A DNA stretch of 64,000 bases from Halosimplex carlsbadense 2-9-1 (lineage in GTDB: Archaea > Halobacteriota > Halobacteria > Halobacteriales > Haloarculaceae), in NCBI RefSeq assembly GCF_000337455.1, contig NZ_AOIU01000013.1, positions 1-64,000 of the forward strand. Direction: 5' to 3'. Both the position numbers and the translations under genes were made by a program. Below are positions 46,800-55,154 of the stretch, one piece after another; position 1 is the stretch's first letter, and each line of letters opens with the position of its first letter. The notes below the pieces were generated by a model. The model was given only the letters and a program-made list of their open reading frames with translations, made no database searches and was not told the DNA's origin.

Positions 46800-47897
46800 C
46801 TACAGGTCGACGCCGGCCGCTCCGATCGCGTCGGTCCGCTCACGGTGCCACTCGACGTCGGCCCACATCCCTTCGAACTGCGGGCCGCAGAAGTTGCTCG
46901 TCGAGATGGCGGTCCAGCGGCCGGTCTCGGCCGCTCGCCGGGTCCCGAACGCACAGACCTCTTTGAGCCACTCCCAGTCGAGGCCGGGCCAGTCCTTGTA
47001 GTGGATGAGCGCCCACGACTCCGTCGTCGCGAGCGGGAGGCCGGTCTCGCGGGACCACTCGGCGGCGGCGTCGATGGCGGCGCCGAGTTCCGACTGCCAG
47101 TAGTCGGGTTCGTTGCGGTAGCGGCTCTCGGCCTCGTCGACGACCCATTCGTAGTGGTCCGCGCTGTCGAGGTCGCCGCCGTCGCGCTCGAAGTCGTAGT
47201 AGTCGGTAGCGTTCATCAGCCAGACGTGCGGTTCGAGGAGATCCATCTCGTCGGCGGGGTCGCGGCCCCAGGTGTCGGGCCCGACCGTCTCGGAGAGGCA
47301 GTACTCCTGGTTCGGGTAGGCCTCCCGGACACCGGCGATGGACTCGTTTATCCACCGCCGGCCCGCAGGCGAGTCCCGCGGCGTCCGCGGCTCGTCGGGG
47401 TCGTTGAAGTACGGCGCCCACTGGTGGAGCGGGAACTCGTTACAGAGGTCGACCCAGCAGATAGCGTCGAGCAGGCCCGCGTCGGCGATCCGGTCGAGGG
47501 TGTCGACCCACACCGACGACAGATCCGCGGGCGTCCGGATGCCCATGCGCGCCCGCGTCTCGTCCGCGCGGAACCACGACGACAGGGCGACCGACACGTC
47601 GCGGTCGGCGCAGGCGCCGATAAACTCCGTCAGCGCGGGCGTGACTTCGACCCGACAGGTCGCGGGCGCGCCCCAGTCGCAGGCGTCGAAAGCGGGCGGC
47701 AGCGTCCACTCGCGGTCGGGGTCCGTGCCCACGAAGTGCGGGTAGGCGTCGATGCGGACGGCGTCGTAGCCCCGCTCGACGAGTTCGTCGAGCGCTCGGT
47801 CCCAGTCCTCGTAGCCGCCGCCCGGGTACCGGCGCTCCAGCCAGGAGAAGTCCCACATCGCTATCGCCAGCGGCGAGTCGCGGTCCGCGAGTGTCAT
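46800..47897 (-). CDS. Cellulase-like (GH5-type) glycoside hydrolase family protein
   Basis: A 365-residue cytoplasmic protein without signal peptide. It resembles the cellulase-like family of TIM barrels. The likely acid/base glutamate is E154 in LCNEFP and the nucleophile candidate is E293 in LATTESWALIHY. The two are 139 residues apart, as in clan GH-A. No signal peptide means that the substrate is intracellular or that the protein leaves by another route. The glycan is unknown. It follows the TrmJ-type gene by 59 bp on the same strand. Confidence 0.75.
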   Translation of the reverse strand: MTLADRDSPLAIAMWDFSWLERRYPGGGYEDWDRALDELVERGYDAVRIDAYPHFVGTDPDREWTLPPAFDACDWGAPATCRVEVTPALTEFIGACADRDVSVALSSWFRADETRARMGIRTPADLSSVWVDTLDRIADAGLLDAICWVDLCNEFPLHQWAPYFNDPDEPRTPRDSPAGRRWINESIAGVREAYPNQEYCLSETVGPDTWGRDPADEMDLLEPHVWLMNATDYYDFERDGGDLDSADHYEWVVDEAESRYRNEPDYWQSELGAAIDAAAEWSRETGLPLATTESWALIHYKDWPGLDWEWLKEVCAFGTRRAAETGRWTAISTSNFCGPQFEGMWADVEWHRERTDAIGAAGVDL

Positions 47898-47956
47898 GCG
47901 GTCCGGTCGCTCCCGCGGTACTTAGTCGTGGCTGCGAGTCGACCACGTCCGCCCGG

Positions 47957-48790
47957 TCAGTCTCGCTCGCCGTCGGTGTCATCGGTGTCGTCGCCTTCCA
48001 GCCGGTCGACCTTCTGGCCGGCTCGTCGGAAGACTCCCCGGAGCGTCTTCGCCTCGCGGCCGGTGGGGTGGGCGCGACCGACGAACCGCCGCCACAGCCG
48101 CCCGGCCTTCGCCCGCTTCTCCTCGGGGTGGTCGATCGCGTCGAGGAACTCGCCGAACTGCTCGTGCAGTCCCTCGACGGCGCGTTCGTCGGCACGCTGG
48201 TGGCTCGACTCGGGATGTTGGGTCTCCGCGACGGTCAGGTCTCGGAGTTCGTAGCACACGACGGTCGCCGCCTGGCCGAGGTTGAGGACGGGGTACTCCC
48301 CGGAGGCGGGGATCGAACACACCTCGTCGAGGCGGGCGAGTTCCCCGTTGGTGAGTCCGACGCGCTCGCGGCCGAAGACGACGCAGGTGTCGGCGTCGAC
48401 GCCGCGGAGGCTGTCGGCCAGGTCCGCGGGCGTCCGGAAGGGGTAGCGGGTGTGGCTGCGCTCGTCCTCGTTGGTGACGGCGGTGCAGCCGACGGTGTGG
48501 AAGTTCTCGACCAGGTAGTCGAACGAGACCTCCCGAGCGTTCGGCAAGATGTCTTCGCGGGCCTGGCCGGCGAATCCGGCGGCCTCGCTCTCCGGACCGA
48601 TATCGGGCGGGTCGACGAGGTAGAGGTCCGAGAGCCCGAAGTTCTTCATCGAGCGGGCGATGGTGCCGACGTTGCCGGAGGTCTCCGCGTCGACGACGGC
48701 GACCGAGATCCGGGGGCCACCGTCGCGGTCCGGACCGCCGCCGGCCGTTTCGTCGTCGTTCGCCCCGTCGGCCGTGCTGTCGCCGCTCAT
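47957..48790 (-). CDS. trmJ: SPOUT RNA 2'-O-methyltransferase, TrmJ type
   Basis: A 277-residue enzyme of the SpoU/TrmH group. An acidic N-terminal 25 residues precede the SPOUT core: [19 protein letters not shown] (motif 1), [16 protein letters not shown] (motif 2) and [17 protein letters not shown] (motif 3, the trefoil knot). The C-terminal region is helical and charged ([20 protein letters not shown]). In archaea TrmJ methylates residue 32 of tRNA anticodon loops. The rRNA substrate alternative is not excluded. It overlaps the upstream gene by four bases. Confidence 0.9.
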   Translation of the reverse strand: MSGDSTADGANDDETAGGGPDRDGGPRISVAVVDAETSGNVGTIARSMKNFGLSDLYLVDPPDIGPESEAAGFAGQAREDILPNAREVSFDYLVENFHTVGCTAVTNEDERSHTRYPFRTPADLADSLRGVDADTCVVFGRERVGLTNGELARLDEVCSIPASGEYPVLNLGQAATVVCYELRDLTVAETQHPESSHQRADERAVEGLHEQFGEFLDAIDHPEEKRAKAGRLWRRFVGRAHPTGREAKTLRGVFRRAGQKVDRLEGDDTDDTDGERD

Positions 48791-49317
48791 CCGTCGAAGT
48801 CGATGTCCGACAGGTCCATGTCGAGCGCGTCGAGTTCGTCGTCGTCCATCTCCTCGATCTCCTCTTCGAGGCCGGGCAGCTCCTCGTCGGGGTCGGGCGC
48901 CTCGGGCACGTCCTCGGGGTCCTCCTCGACGTGTTCGAGTTCGAAGCCGTCGGGGGCGCGGCCGCCGTCGAGGAACCACTGGTGGAACCGGTCTTTCAGC
49001 TCGCGCTCGCCGGCGTGGCGCGTGCCGCCCTCCTCCTGAAACCAGTAGACGAAGTCGGCCTCGTGGTCGTCACAGAGGAGGACCTCACCGAGGGCCTCGC
49101 CGTAGATGGCCTGTGCGGGGTTGCACCGCTGGATCTCCTCCTCACCGTGGATCAGATAACAGCAGTCGCAGGGCTCGCCCATCATCGCCGAGAGGCGGAC
49201 GATCCGCTCGCGCGTCTCGGCGTCCATGTTGTCCAGCGGACGGATCGTCCCGTCGGCGGCGAACACCGCCTCCTCGTCGAACCGCCAGCCGCGGAGCCCG
49301 ATCGAGACCTTTCCCAT
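48787..49317 (-). CDS. Conserved haloarchaeal protein coupled to TrmJ
   Basis: A 176-residue soluble acidic protein. The N-terminal half is Cys/His-containing ([10 protein letters not shown], a single C near 63, [14 protein letters not shown]), which could form a metal site. Residues 130-176 are an acidic Glu/Asp tail ([20 protein letters not shown]). It sits directly upstream of trmJ in an ATGA overlap, so it may work with RNA modification; this is inference. The start ATG at 49317 gives [19 protein letters not shown]. Confidence 0.78.
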   Translation of the reverse strand: MGKVSIGLRGWRFDEEAVFAADGTIRPLDNMDAETRERIVRLSAMMGEPCDCCYLIHGEEEIQRCNPAQAIYGEALGEVLLCDDHEADFVYWFQEEGGTRHAGERELKDRFHQWFLDGGRAPDGFELEHVEEDPEDVPEAPDPDEELPGLEEEIEEMDDDELDALDMDLSDIDFDG

Positions 49318-49403
49318 AGCCGGTCGTAGACGACCGGTCGACAAAAAGCGCCCGTGTTGGCGCCGACGCCCGCCTCGGCCGTCTAGTCACTCGACTGACC
49401 CGA

Positions 49404-49411
49404 CTATTTAT
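49404..49411 (+). promoter_or_regulatory. TATA box of the zinc-ribbon membrane protein
   Basis: CTATTTAT is centred about 29 bp before the ATG at 49437, which supports that start over the in-frame ATG at 49410 lying within the box. Confidence 0.55.
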
Positions 49412-49436
49412 GATGGTGTGGCACCGACCAACACAC

Positions 49437-49745
49437 ATGGTCAGTTTCGTGGCCGTCATCATGTTCGCGGTCCTGGCGGCGATGGCGCTGGGGCTGGTCG
49501 CGTTCGTGGGGTCGGTGGCGCTCGGTCGCGTCGCGTCGCTGTCGTCGCGGTCGGAGGCGGCGATGCCGTCGCACTACTCGAGTCTCGTCCACACGACGCC
49601 GTCGAAATACCCGGGCTACTGTCCGGAGTGTAAGACGAACAACGACCCGGACTACACCGTCTGCCGGAACTGCTCGTCGAAGCTACCCGAGTCGCGCTAC
49701 CGGCGGGACACGCGGACGACCAACACGCTCTTCGACGAACAGTAG
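49437..49745 (+). CDS. Single-TM protein with zinc ribbon
   Basis: A 102-residue protein with a hydrophobic segment (about 2-33, MVSFVAVIMFAVLAAMALG) and a cytosolic zinc ribbon, GYCPECKTNN and VCRNCSSKLPE (two CxxC pairs, near 62 and 77). This type of membrane-tethered zinc ribbon is frequent in haloarchaea. Function is unknown. It is followed after 61 bp by folP. Confidence 0.72.
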   Translation: MVSFVAVIMFAVLAAMALGLVAFVGSVALGRVASLSSRSEAAMPSHYSSLVHTTPSKYPGYCPECKTNNDPDYTVCRNCSSKLPESRYRRDTRTTNTLFDEQ

Positions 49746-49806
49746 CGCGGGCGTCGCCTGCGCTCGCACCGTACCGCTTTTGCACCCGTGGTCCTGACCC
49801 CCGCGC

Positions 49807-51000
49807 ATGCAAAACGTCGACGCCGCGGGCCTGGGGATCGGGGACGACCATCCGCCGCGAATCATGGGCGTACTCAACGTCAGCGAGGAGTCGCCCTACG
49901 ACCCGAGCGTCTTCGACGACCCCGGCGAGGCCGCGGGGTACGTCGACGACGAACTGATCGACGAAGGGGCCGACATCGTCGACGTGGGACTGGAGTCGGC
50001 CAACAAGAAGTTCGACGTGCTCTCGGCCGCCCAGGAACTCGACCGGCTCGACACCGCGGTCGAGACCCTCGAATCGACATCGGGCGACGCCGTCTGGAGC
50101 ATCGAGACGCGCTACGCCGAGGTGGCCGAGGCCGCCCTCGACAGGGGCTTCGACATGGTTAACGACATCGCGGGCTTCGCCGACCCGGAGATGCCGGCGG
50201 TCTGCCGCGAGTACGACGTGGCCGTCGCCAAGATGGCGAGCCCGCCCGATATCACGAAACCCGGGGCCGTGCGGGCGACGCCGTGGGCCGAGCGCCGCTC
50301 GGCCGAATGGGCCGAAGGGGCCGACTACGTCGACCAGGTGTACGAGGCGCTGCAACAGAACGGCCTGACCGACAAGACCATCGTCGACCCCGCCTTCGGC
50401 CGGTGGTCCGAGGACCAGACCATCGAGGACGACCGCGACACCTTCCGGCGGCTGCGGGAGTTCCGCGGGCTCGGCGCCCCGACGCTCGTCTCGATCAACC
50501 GCAAGACGTTCCTCAGATCGCTGGCCGACCGCTCGACGGAGGGCGCGCTGCCGGTCAGCCTCGCCGCCACGTCGATGGCCGTCGAGCGCGGCGCCCACGT
50601 GATCCGTACCCACGACGTGAGCGAGACGCGCGACGCCGCGCTCGTCGGCGACGCGTTCGCCGGAGAGCGAGCCCGGAGCGCCGGTGGCGACGGTGAACTC
50701 AGCGCCGAGGAACTCGACGTAACGACGCCGGGAGAGGCCGCGCGCCACTTCGAGCGAGCGGGCGTCGCGGCCGACCCCGCCGCGGCGGTCGGCCGCCTCT
50801 ACGCCGTCGGGGGCCTCGACGAGTCCGCCCGCGAGGCGCTGCGGTCGGCCGCGGCCGCGACGGACTGCCGGTTCGTCGCCGGCGACGAGGAGGGGTTTTT
50901 GTGGGGGTCGGCCGGTGCGCTGGCCGACCTGGCGACCAGAACCGACGTGCCACGGGCGCTCGCCGGGACGCTGCCGGGCGACGGCCAGGGTGACAGGTGA
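49807..51000 (+). CDS. folP: Dihydropteroate synthase (DHPS) homologue
   Basis: Condenses a pterin pyrophosphate with p-aminobenzoate or an analogue. The 397-residue protein has a TIM-barrel pterin-binding domain: PRIMGVLNVSEESPYD, then GADIVDVGLESAN, DMVNDIAGFADPEM, VDPAFGRWSEDQT, and INRKTFL. The last motif usually carries the SR/NRK residues of the pterin site. The C-terminal 110 residues are a haloarchaeal extension. The mptE gene 126 bp downstream supports a pterin role. In this group the aryl acceptor may differ from bacterial p-aminobenzoate. Confidence 0.88.
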   Translation: MQNVDAAGLGIGDDHPPRIMGVLNVSEESPYDPSVFDDPGEAAGYVDDELIDEGADIVDVGLESANKKFDVLSAAQELDRLDTAVETLESTSGDAVWSIETRYAEVAEAALDRGFDMVNDIAGFADPEMPAVCREYDVAVAKMASPPDITKPGAVRATPWAERRSAEWAEGADYVDQVYEALQQNGLTDKTIVDPAFGRWSEDQTIEDDRDTFRRLREFRGLGAPTLVSINRKTFLRSLADRSTEGALPVSLAATSMAVERGAHVIRTHDVSETRDAALVGDAFAGERARSAGGDGELSAEELDVTTPGEAARHFERAGVAADPAAAVGRLYAVGGLDESAREALRSAAAATDCRFVAGDEEGFLWGSAGALADLATRTDVPRALAGTLPGDGQGDR

Positions 51001-51002
51001 GA

Positions 51003-51086
51003 AAACTTATACCGGATGCGCCAAAACGGGTTGGTGACGGCCGAAAGGGCACCTGGGTAGGGGTACCTTGTACGTGCCATTTCGGC
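51003..51086 (+). ncRNA. Candidate small RNA: promoter-preceded hairpin before mptE
   Basis: Upstream of mptE are two TATA-like elements. ACTTATACC (51005-51013) would start RNA near 51035. The region downstream contains a 13-bp inverted repeat, GCCGAAAGGGCAC (51040-51052) with GTGCCATTTCGGC (51074-51086), one mismatch, loop of 21 bases. The loop itself holds GTAC repeats. The second TATA-like element (51093-51100) would give a leaderless mptE mRNA without the hairpin. The hairpin could be a separate RNA, a leader element or a terminator for folP. Only the repeat itself is seen directly. Confidence 0.4.
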
Positions 51087-51092
51087 TAATCC

Positions 51093-51100
51093 GGTTTATT
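51093..51100 (+). promoter_or_regulatory. TATA box of mptE
   Basis: GGTTTATT lies about 30 bp before the mptE ATG and predicts a leaderless transcript. Confidence 0.5.
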
Positions 51101-51126
51101 GGGGCGCAACTCGGGTAGATACGGCT

Positions 51127-51909
51127 ATGGAATTTCACGACTGGGACCCCGTCTACGCCGCTATCCTGGCCGATATGGGGTTCGACCGGGACGGCGACGA
51201 ACGGGCCCGCGACCTGCTCGTCGATCTCGTCAGCGACGGAACCGCCCGGGGAGAGGACGACCTCGACCGAGGTGCGCCCGCGTCAGACGCCGGTGCCGAT
51301 CCGTCGGGGAGCGACGGCGACCGCGAGGGACCGCTCGCGGTCGCGGACCTCGATTTCGACGGTGAGACGGTTGCAATCGTCGGCGCGGGGCCGTCGCTCG
51401 GCGACGAACTGGACGTCGTCCGGGGGGCCGACAGCGTCGTCGCGGCTTCCGACGCGGCCGCCGCAGTACGCGAGGCCGGCCTGGGCGTCGACTGCATGGT
51501 CACCGACCTGGACGAACGGAGCGACGTGGCCCGCGAGCTGACCGTCGAGGGGACGCCCGTCGCGGTCCACGCCCACGGCGACAACCGCCCGGCGCTGCGC
51601 GAGCGGGTGCCGCGGCTGGCCGTCGAGTGGGTCCTGCCGACGACGCAGGCCGCGCCCGCCGGGCCCGTTGTCGACACGGGCGGGTTCACCGACGGCGACC
51701 GCGCGGCCTTCCTCGCCGACCACTGCGGCGCCGCCCAACTCGTCTTCGCGGGCTGGGACTTCGACGACCCGGACGTGGGTCCGATGAAGGCCCGCAAGCT
51801 CGTCTGGGCCGAGCGACTGCTTCGGTGGCTGGAGATTCGCCGTGGCGAACGGTTCGCCGTCCTCGACGGCCGACGCGAGGGCATCGACGAGTCGGCGCTG
51901 CCGGTGTGA
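51127..51909 (+). CDS. mptE: 6-Hydroxymethyl-7,8-dihydropterin pyrophosphokinase, MptE-type
   Basis: The archaeal DUF115 enzyme that activates the pterin with ATP before methanopterin or folate assembly. The 260-residue protein shows a phosphate-loop-like VAIVGAGPSLGDELD, VTDLDERSDVA, VHAHGDNRPALRERVPRL and DTGGFTDGDRAAFLADHCGA. It ends with WAERLLRWLEIRRGE. It lies just after the dihydropteroate synthase gene. A 40-residue acidic insertion (about 42-72) is haloarchaeal. The start codon is supported by a TATA box 30 bp upstream. Confidence 0.92.
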   Translation: MEFHDWDPVYAAILADMGFDRDGDERARDLLVDLVSDGTARGEDDLDRGAPASDAGADPSGSDGDREGPLAVADLDFDGETVAIVGAGPSLGDELDVVRGADSVVAASDAAAAVREAGLGVDCMVTDLDERSDVARELTVEGTPVAVHAHGDNRPALRERVPRLAVEWVLPTTQAAPAGPVVDTGGFTDGDRAAFLADHCGAAQLVFAGWDFDDPDVGPMKARKLVWAERLLRWLEIRRGERFAVLDGRREGIDESALPV

Positions 51910-52106
51910 GTCCGCGCCCGACCGGCGAACGACGACCCGCCGTCCCCGTTCGCCACGCCGGTCGGAGCGCCCGCTCTCACCCCGTCGAGTTCGACTCTCC
52001 CGAACGCGACGGGGCAACCCTGGTCGTTCGGGAGACACCGTCCGGCCTTCCGGAACGGATCGCCGCCTCACCGTCGTATTCAGCCGATATGCGGCGGTTC
52101 GAAATC

Positions 52107-52113
52107 CTTAATG
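52107..52113 (+). promoter_or_regulatory. TATA box of the deacetylase lipoprotein
   Basis: CTTAATG is centred about 27 bp before the ATG at 52137. It supports that start rather than the in-frame ATG at 52089. Confidence 0.5.
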
Positions 52114-52136
52114 ATCCCTGCTCCAGTGACAGGGAC

Positions 52137-53372
52137 ATGGTTGATTCGGAGGGCGATCGGTCGTGTCGCACCGTCTGTCGTCGCGGGTTCGTCGGTCTCC
52201 TCGGGTCGGTGGGGCTCTCGGCGCTGGCCGGCTGTGGGAGCGGTGGCTCGGACGGCACTGCGACGCCAGCGGGCGCGGGTGACGGCGAGACGACAGAGAC
52301 CGGTGGGTCGACAACCGCCACCCAGCGGCCGGCCACCGAGTCGGCGGAACCGGCGACCGACTCGTCGACCGCGGGACCGGACCCGACGTCGCGACCGGGC
52401 GACGCGCTGGCCGGATCGCTGCCGACGCCGGACACGGCGGCGGTCGCGCGGCCCGACGGTGAAGCGGGCGGCCTCGAAGTCCTCGACTGGGCGGGCTTCT
52501 CGGGCGCCGTCTCCTACACCTTCGACGACGGCCAACCTTCCCACGCCGAGCACTACGACGCGCTGCAGTCGACGGGCGCCAACATGACGTTCTACCTCTC
52601 CGAACAGGTCGACTTCGAGGGGGCCGATGCGACCTGGAAGCGGGCGGCGGCCGACGGCCACGAGATCGGCAACCACACGACGAGCCACCCGTACGCGGAC
52701 CTCTCCGGGAGTAGCTTCGGCGACCCCCTCGACTCCCCCGCCGCGGAGATCGAGCGCTGTTCGACGTACATCACGGAGGCGACCGCCCAGCCGGACGTGT
52801 GGACGATGGCCGCGCCGTTCGGTGACGACGGGTGGGCCGACCACGCGGAATCGGGGGATCTGTTCCTCAACCGCGGCGTCGGCGGCGGGGCGGTCGCGCC
52901 CGGCGACGGGGCCGACCCCTACGATTTGCCGTGCTACATGGCCCGGGAGGGAGACACCGCCGAGACGTTCACCGAGCTGATCGACGGCGCGCGCTCCGCG
53001 GGCGAGTGGCAGATTCTCCTCTTTCACTCGATCCTGCCGACCGACCAGCAGTGGTACGCGCCGGTCGATATCGACGCGATCACCGACAGCGTCGACCACG
53101 CGACCGGGCTGGGCGACGTGTGGGTCGACACGGTCGCGAACATCGGCGCCTACTGGCGCGGCGGGCAGATCCTCTCGGAAGCCGAGCGGACCGAGTCAGG
53201 CGGGGAGACGACGTGGAACTGGTCGCTCCCCGACGCGTTCCCCGCCGACCAGCACGTTCGGGTGACCGTCGACGGCGGCACTCTGTTGCAGAACGGCGGA
53301 GAGCTGTCGTGGGACCCACACGGCTACTACGAGGTGAGCCTCGACGCCGGGTCGCTCACGCTCGCGCCGTAG
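52137..53372 (+). CDS. Tat lipoprotein with NodB-type polysaccharide deacetylase domain
   Basis: A 411-residue exported protein. The signal region has twin arginines (R15-R16, CRRGFVGLLG) and a lipobox LAGC with acceptor C33, so it should leave via Tat and be lipid-anchored. A Ser/Thr/Gly spacer (34-95) follows, then a NodB domain with SYTFDDG (metal/base pair D130-D131) and the zinc histidines H180 and H184 in GNHTTSHP. The last 70 residues are a beta-rich domain. Substrate is a surface or environmental glycan by family; not proven. Confidence 0.9.
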   Translation: MVDSEGDRSCRTVCRRGFVGLLGSVGLSALAGCGSGGSDGTATPAGAGDGETTETGGSTTATQRPATESAEPATDSSTAGPDPTSRPGDALAGSLPTPDTAAVARPDGEAGGLEVLDWAGFSGAVSYTFDDGQPSHAEHYDALQSTGANMTFYLSEQVDFEGADATWKRAAADGHEIGNHTTSHPYADLSGSSFGDPLDSPAAEIERCSTYITEATAQPDVWTMAAPFGDDGWADHAESGDLFLNRGVGGGAVAPGDGADPYDLPCYMAREGDTAETFTELIDGARSAGEWQILLFHSILPTDQQWYAPVDIDAITDSVDHATGLGDVWVDTVANIGAYWRGGQILSEAERTESGGETTWNWSLPDAFPADQHVRVTVDGGTLLQNGGELSWDPHGYYEVSLDAGSLTLAP

Positions 53373-53462
53373 CGCGCTCGACCGACCGCGCCGATCCGTG
53401 TCGTGTGCTCCCATCCGTCGATCGACCGCAAGCCTTCTGTCGCTCCTCGGACGAGTGACGGT

Positions 53463-54560
53463 GTGCCTCCCGATCCCGTCTCGCCGACCGACCGAGAGGT
53501 GTCCGACGAGGCGGTCCGCGGGATGGTCGCCGCCCTCCGGCCCGACTGGACCGTCGCGTCGATCGAGCGGAGCCCACACGGGACCGACTTCGTGGCGACG
53601 CTCGCCGTTCGGACGCCGGACGCCCCCCGGACGGTCGTCCTGAAGGCCACGACCGCCGACCTGGTCGACCCGCCGATCGCTCGGTCGGAGCCGCGGCTGT
53701 TCGAACTCGTCGGCCGGGAGACGAGTATCCCGGTCCCGGCGGTCTTCGGCTACTGCGACGACCACGACGACTTTCCGGCCCCGTTCTACCTCGCCGAACA
53801 CGTCGACGGGACGAACCTGGAGGACGACCCCGAGTCGCTCTCCCCGGCAGCCCGCGAGCGAGTGGTTCGCGACGCCGGCCGGAACCTCGCCGAGTTACAC
53901 GAGCTGGGGCCGCTGCCGGCGGTGGGGAGCGTCGGCGTCGCCGACGGGGAGCTGACGGTGCTGGACACCGACGAACACCCGCGGGCCGACGACTTCCGCG
54001 AGCGACTTCTCGAAGACGCCGAGGGGACGCTCGACCGACTCACCGACGGCGGGTACTTCCCGGAACTGGCCGACGACCCCGAGCGGTTCGCCGACCTCGT
54101 TCCGGCCGTCCGCGAGCACCTGCGCGACGTGATCCCAGCCCTCCCCGAACCGGGCCCGCCGACGTACAACCACTGGGACTACCGCTACGGGAACCTCCTG
54201 CTCGACCCCGAGACGGGGGAGACGAAGGCGGTGCTCGACTGGGCGAACCTCTCGGCGGCCGACCCCGCCTACAACCTCGCGAAAGTGGAGTTCTCGCTGC
54301 TGAAGCCCGTCCGCGACGACTCCGAGCGGGTGGCGACCCTGCGAGACATCTTCCGGTCGGCCTACGCCGAAGGTCGCGAGGACTGGACGTTCGACGAGGC
54401 GACGCTGGAGCGGATGGCCGTGTATCGGCTGACCGACCGACTGGACGCGATGGCGTGTCTGGCGCTGTGGTACGAGGACGCGACGCCCGCCGAGCGCGAC
54501 GAGCGCGCGGCCGAACACCGGGCGTTCCTCGCCGAGCGCGTGCCCGGCGTGGACTGCTGA
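53463..54560 (+). CDS. Aminoglycoside phosphotransferase-like kinase
   Basis: A 365-residue protein-kinase-fold phosphotransferase. The catalytic loop is HWDYRYGNLLL, with H-x-D and the Asn metal ligand. The metal-binding DWANLSAADPAYNLA follows. The ATP-lysine region is VVLKATTADLV. The substrate is probably a sugar, amino alcohol or similar small molecule; drug resistance should not be assumed. The GTG at 53463 is chosen as start; a GTG at 53403 is the other option. It sits alone after the deacetylase gene. Confidence 0.8.
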   Translation: MPPDPVSPTDREVSDEAVRGMVAALRPDWTVASIERSPHGTDFVATLAVRTPDAPRTVVLKATTADLVDPPIARSEPRLFELVGRETSIPVPAVFGYCDDHDDFPAPFYLAEHVDGTNLEDDPESLSPAARERVVRDAGRNLAELHELGPLPAVGSVGVADGELTVLDTDEHPRADDFRERLLEDAEGTLDRLTDGGYFPELADDPERFADLVPAVREHLRDVIPALPEPGPPTYNHWDYRYGNLLLDPETGETKAVLDWANLSAADPAYNLAKVEFSLLKPVRDDSERVATLRDIFRSAYAEGREDWTFDEATLERMAVYRLTDRLDAMACLALWYEDATPAERDERAAEHRAFLAERVPGVDC

Positions 54561-54598
54561 GCCGGCAAACAGCGAGCGGCGGAGCGGCCCCGCGAACG

Positions 54599-55027
54599 CT
54601 ACTCCGAACGGGGCCGTCGCGCCAGGCCGTGGGTTCCATCGGTATCGACGGCCCGACGCGCGGCGAGCCAGACACCGAGCCCGACGACACCGACCAGCGC
54701 GGCGTCCGTGGCTGCCTGCGGGAGCGCCTGTTCGACCGGTGTCCTGAACCCGGCCCCGGCCGCCTGTGCCCGGACGTAGTACGCCGGGAACAGCAGCGCG
54801 AAGTCGGCGAGGAGGACGACGCCGACGCCGAAGCCCAGCGCCAGCAGCGCGACCGAAGTCGCGACCAGAAGACACTGAGCGGTAACGCCGACGTACCGCG
54901 GTATCCCGGGATTCGGCAGTGCTACCCCGGCAAGTGCGGAACACGCGGTGCCGGACAGCAGACCGCCGATCAGCCAGCGTCGGCCGCGAGCGGTCGTGTC
55001 TCCGAGAAGCGCTCGGGTCACGTCCAT
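54599..55027 (-). CDS. Four-TM small membrane protein
   Basis: A 142-residue hydrophobic protein with four helices (for example LLSGTACSALAGVALP, TAQCLLVATSVALLALGFGVGVVLLADFALLFP, ALVGVVGLGVWLAARR). There is no motif I recognise. The ATG at 55027 (MDVTRALLGD) is used; the frame extends further upstream but without hydrophobic character. It is divergent from the FAD oxidase gene. Confidence 0.62.
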   Translation of the reverse strand: MDVTRALLGDTTARGRRWLIGGLLSGTACSALAGVALPNPGIPRYVGVTAQCLLVATSVALLALGFGVGVVLLADFALLFPAYYVRAQAAGAGFRTPVEQALPQAATDAALVGVVGLGVWLAARRAVDTDGTHGLARRPRSE

Positions 55028-55154
55028 CGTCTCGGACGCCGGTTCGCCCCGTCCACCCGTAACTCTTTGGCGACCGTCCGACCGCTCGCGGACGCGACAG
55101 GGCTTACAGACCGGCGCCGACGGAGCTAAGCCCCCGCGGGCCCGCACCTCGGCC

